From NCBI RefSeq assembly GCF_003254645.1, contig NZ_PNFD01000004.1, forward strand, positions 1 through 64,000: DNA of 64,000 nucleotides. The letters are read 5' to 3'. Source of the stretch: Microbacterium suaedae. GTDB lineage: Bacteria > Actinomycetota > Actinomycetes > Actinomycetales > Microbacteriaceae. The notes beneath the pieces were generated by a model. It made no database searches. It was not told the DNA's origin and worked only from the letters and a program-made list of their open reading frames with translations. How positions within the stretch are numbered: position 1 is the stretch's first letter; every line of letters starts with the position of its first letter. Made by a program: the position numbers and the translations under genes. Below are positions 63,045-64,000 of this stretch, one piece after another.

Positions 63045-64000
63045 CGCCCGCACACGGATCCGCGACGGGGCTCGACACCGTTGCGGTCGTGACGCCGGCG
63101 GGGCGCCGCGCGGCGCCCCGCCGGCGTCGGCGCCGCCTGACGGCCGACTACGTGAGCTTCCTCGCGGTCTTTCTCGGGCTGCCTCTTGCGATCTTCTTCG
63201 TCTTCGTGATCTCGCCGTTCGCGCAGGCGGTGTACTACTCGCTGACGAACTGGACGGGCTTCTCCCCCGAGATGGACTTCGTCGGCGTCGACAACTTCGT
63301 CCGGCTCTTCCAGAACCCGACGTTCGTGCAGTCGATGGGCAACAGCCTGTTCCTCGCGCTCGTCGTGCCCTTGGTGACCCTCTCGATCGCCCTCATCTTC
63401 GCCTCGATGATCACCGTGGGCGGCCCGAGCCACGGTCAGGTCCGCGGACTCGGCGCATCGAGCTTCTACCGCGTCGTGTCGTTCTTCCCCTACGTGATCC
63501 CCGCGATCGCGATCGGCCTCCTGTGGAGCCAGATCTACGATCCGAGCGGGCTGCTGAACGGCATCCTCGTGGCGATCGGCTTCGACGGCGTACAGGACTT
63601 CCCGTGGCTCGGCGACCAGCGCACGGCCATGGGCGCATCGATCTTCGTCATCGTGTGGGGCATGGTCGGCTTCTACATGGTGCTGTTCATCGCCGCGATC
63701 AAGGGGATCCCCGCGGAGGTCTTCGAGGCCGCACGGATCGACGGCGCGGGCCGCTTCCGCACGACCCTCGCCATCACGCTGCCCTTGATCCGCGACAACG
63801 TTCAGACGGCCTATATCTACATCGGCATCCTCGCCCTGGACGCCTTCGTCTACATGGCGGCACTGAACGCGACGGGCGGGCCAGGAAACTCGACGCTCGT
63901 GATGTCGCAGTACCTGTTCCGCACGGCATTCGAGAAGGGCCAGTTCGGCCTGGCGAGCGCTATGGGCGTCATGCTCGCGGTCGTCACCCTCGTGTTCGCC
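63041..64000 (+). CDS. Sugar ABC transporter permease, NgcF-like (3' end beyond window)
   Basis: 320 codons are present with no stop before the window edge. A basic N-terminus (RRAAPRRRRRRLTADYV) is followed by hydrophobic segments of a MalF-type permease (FLGLPLAIFFVFVISPFAQA; FFPYVIPAIAIGLLWSQIYD). The EAA loop EVFEAARIDGAGRFRTTLAI contacts the ATPase. It overlaps the binding-protein gene. A partner NgcG-like permease probably follows outside the window. Confidence 0.92.
   Translation, partial: MTPAHGSATGLDTVAVVTPAGRRAAPRRRRRRLTADYVSFLAVFLGLPLAIFFVFVISPFAQAVYYSLTNWTGFSPEMDFVGVDNFVRLFQNPTFVQSMGNSLFLALVVPLVTLSIALIFASMITVGGPSHGQVRGLGASSFYRVVSFFPYVIPAIAIGLLWSQIYDPSGLLNGILVAIGFDGVQDFPWLGDQRTAMGASIFVIVWGMVGFYMVLFIAAIKGIPAEVFEAARIDGAGRFRTTLAITLPLIRDNVQTAYIYIGILALDAFVYMAALNATGGPGNSTLVMSQYLFRTAFEKGQFGLASAMGVMLAVVTLVFA

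Overview
The window is a high-GC actinobacterial chromosome segment, most likely from a member of the Microbacteriaceae (Microbacterium or a close relative). The lineage call rests on the DUF222-HNH gene, the MoxR-DUF58-transglutaminase operon, an LAxTG sorting signal and the recR/lysC/dnaX arrangement. It is inferred from gene content, not from a phylogeny.

Region 1 (1-10,552) looks acquired. A cut IS3-family end (1-127), a frameshifted IS5-family remnant (8,787-9,316) and an apparently intact IS3-family element (9,317-10,552) flank a seven-gene minus-strand operon. Its order is galactokinase, GH36 alpha-galactosidase-like enzyme, substrate-binding lipoprotein, ABC permease, ABC ATPase, family 2 glycosyltransferase and MFS exporter. 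Nearly every junction overlaps by 1-8 bases. The operon is visibly less GC-rich than the rest and contains one GGATCC, a hexamer that is abundant elsewhere. The binding protein carries a C-terminal NosL-like domain. The operon pairs import and degalactosylation with glycosyl transfer and export; I do not recognise it as a described system and rate it the best candidate for novelty.

Region 2 (10,550-24,500): the intact IS element abuts a truncated tadB; tadA remains but the rest of a Tad pilus locus is missing. Then come acs, ridA, a DUF4177 protein, a class A penicillin-binding protein with PASTA repeats, a phosphoesterase, a small alarmone synthetase-like protein, a sortase-anchored phosphoesterase with a repeat stalk, a secreted lectin/Ig/discoidin-like protein, and tRNA-Pro(CGG).

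Region 3 (24,500-44,500): an FMN-dependent hydroxy-acid oxidase with a FadR-type regulator and a clear operator; an SRPBCC/HxlR pair; an internally deleted VOC pseudogene; a VOC gene coupled to a 49-residue ribbon-helix-helix gene; an EamA/XRE-cupin pair; a SatD-like gene; a DapA-family gene; galE, tdk, mqo, asd, two GNAT genes, lysC, recR and dnaX. Four related long inverted repeats lie in the gaps.

Region 4 (44,500-64,000): a DUF222-HNH gene whose promoter spacer is filled by an SOS-box-like palindrome; a GH65 phosphorylase with beta-phosphoglucomutase; ackA-pta; an SRP RNA gene; the MoxR-DUF58-transglutaminase operon; tRNA-Ser(GGA); a fused ATPase-LuxR regulator; the ribulose monophosphate genes hxlB-hxlA; and an RpiR-type regulator leading a sugar ABC transporter that runs off the window. 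Central carbon flow (acs, ackA-pta, mqo, GH65/beta-PGM, hxlAB, lactate-type oxidase) dominates the native part.
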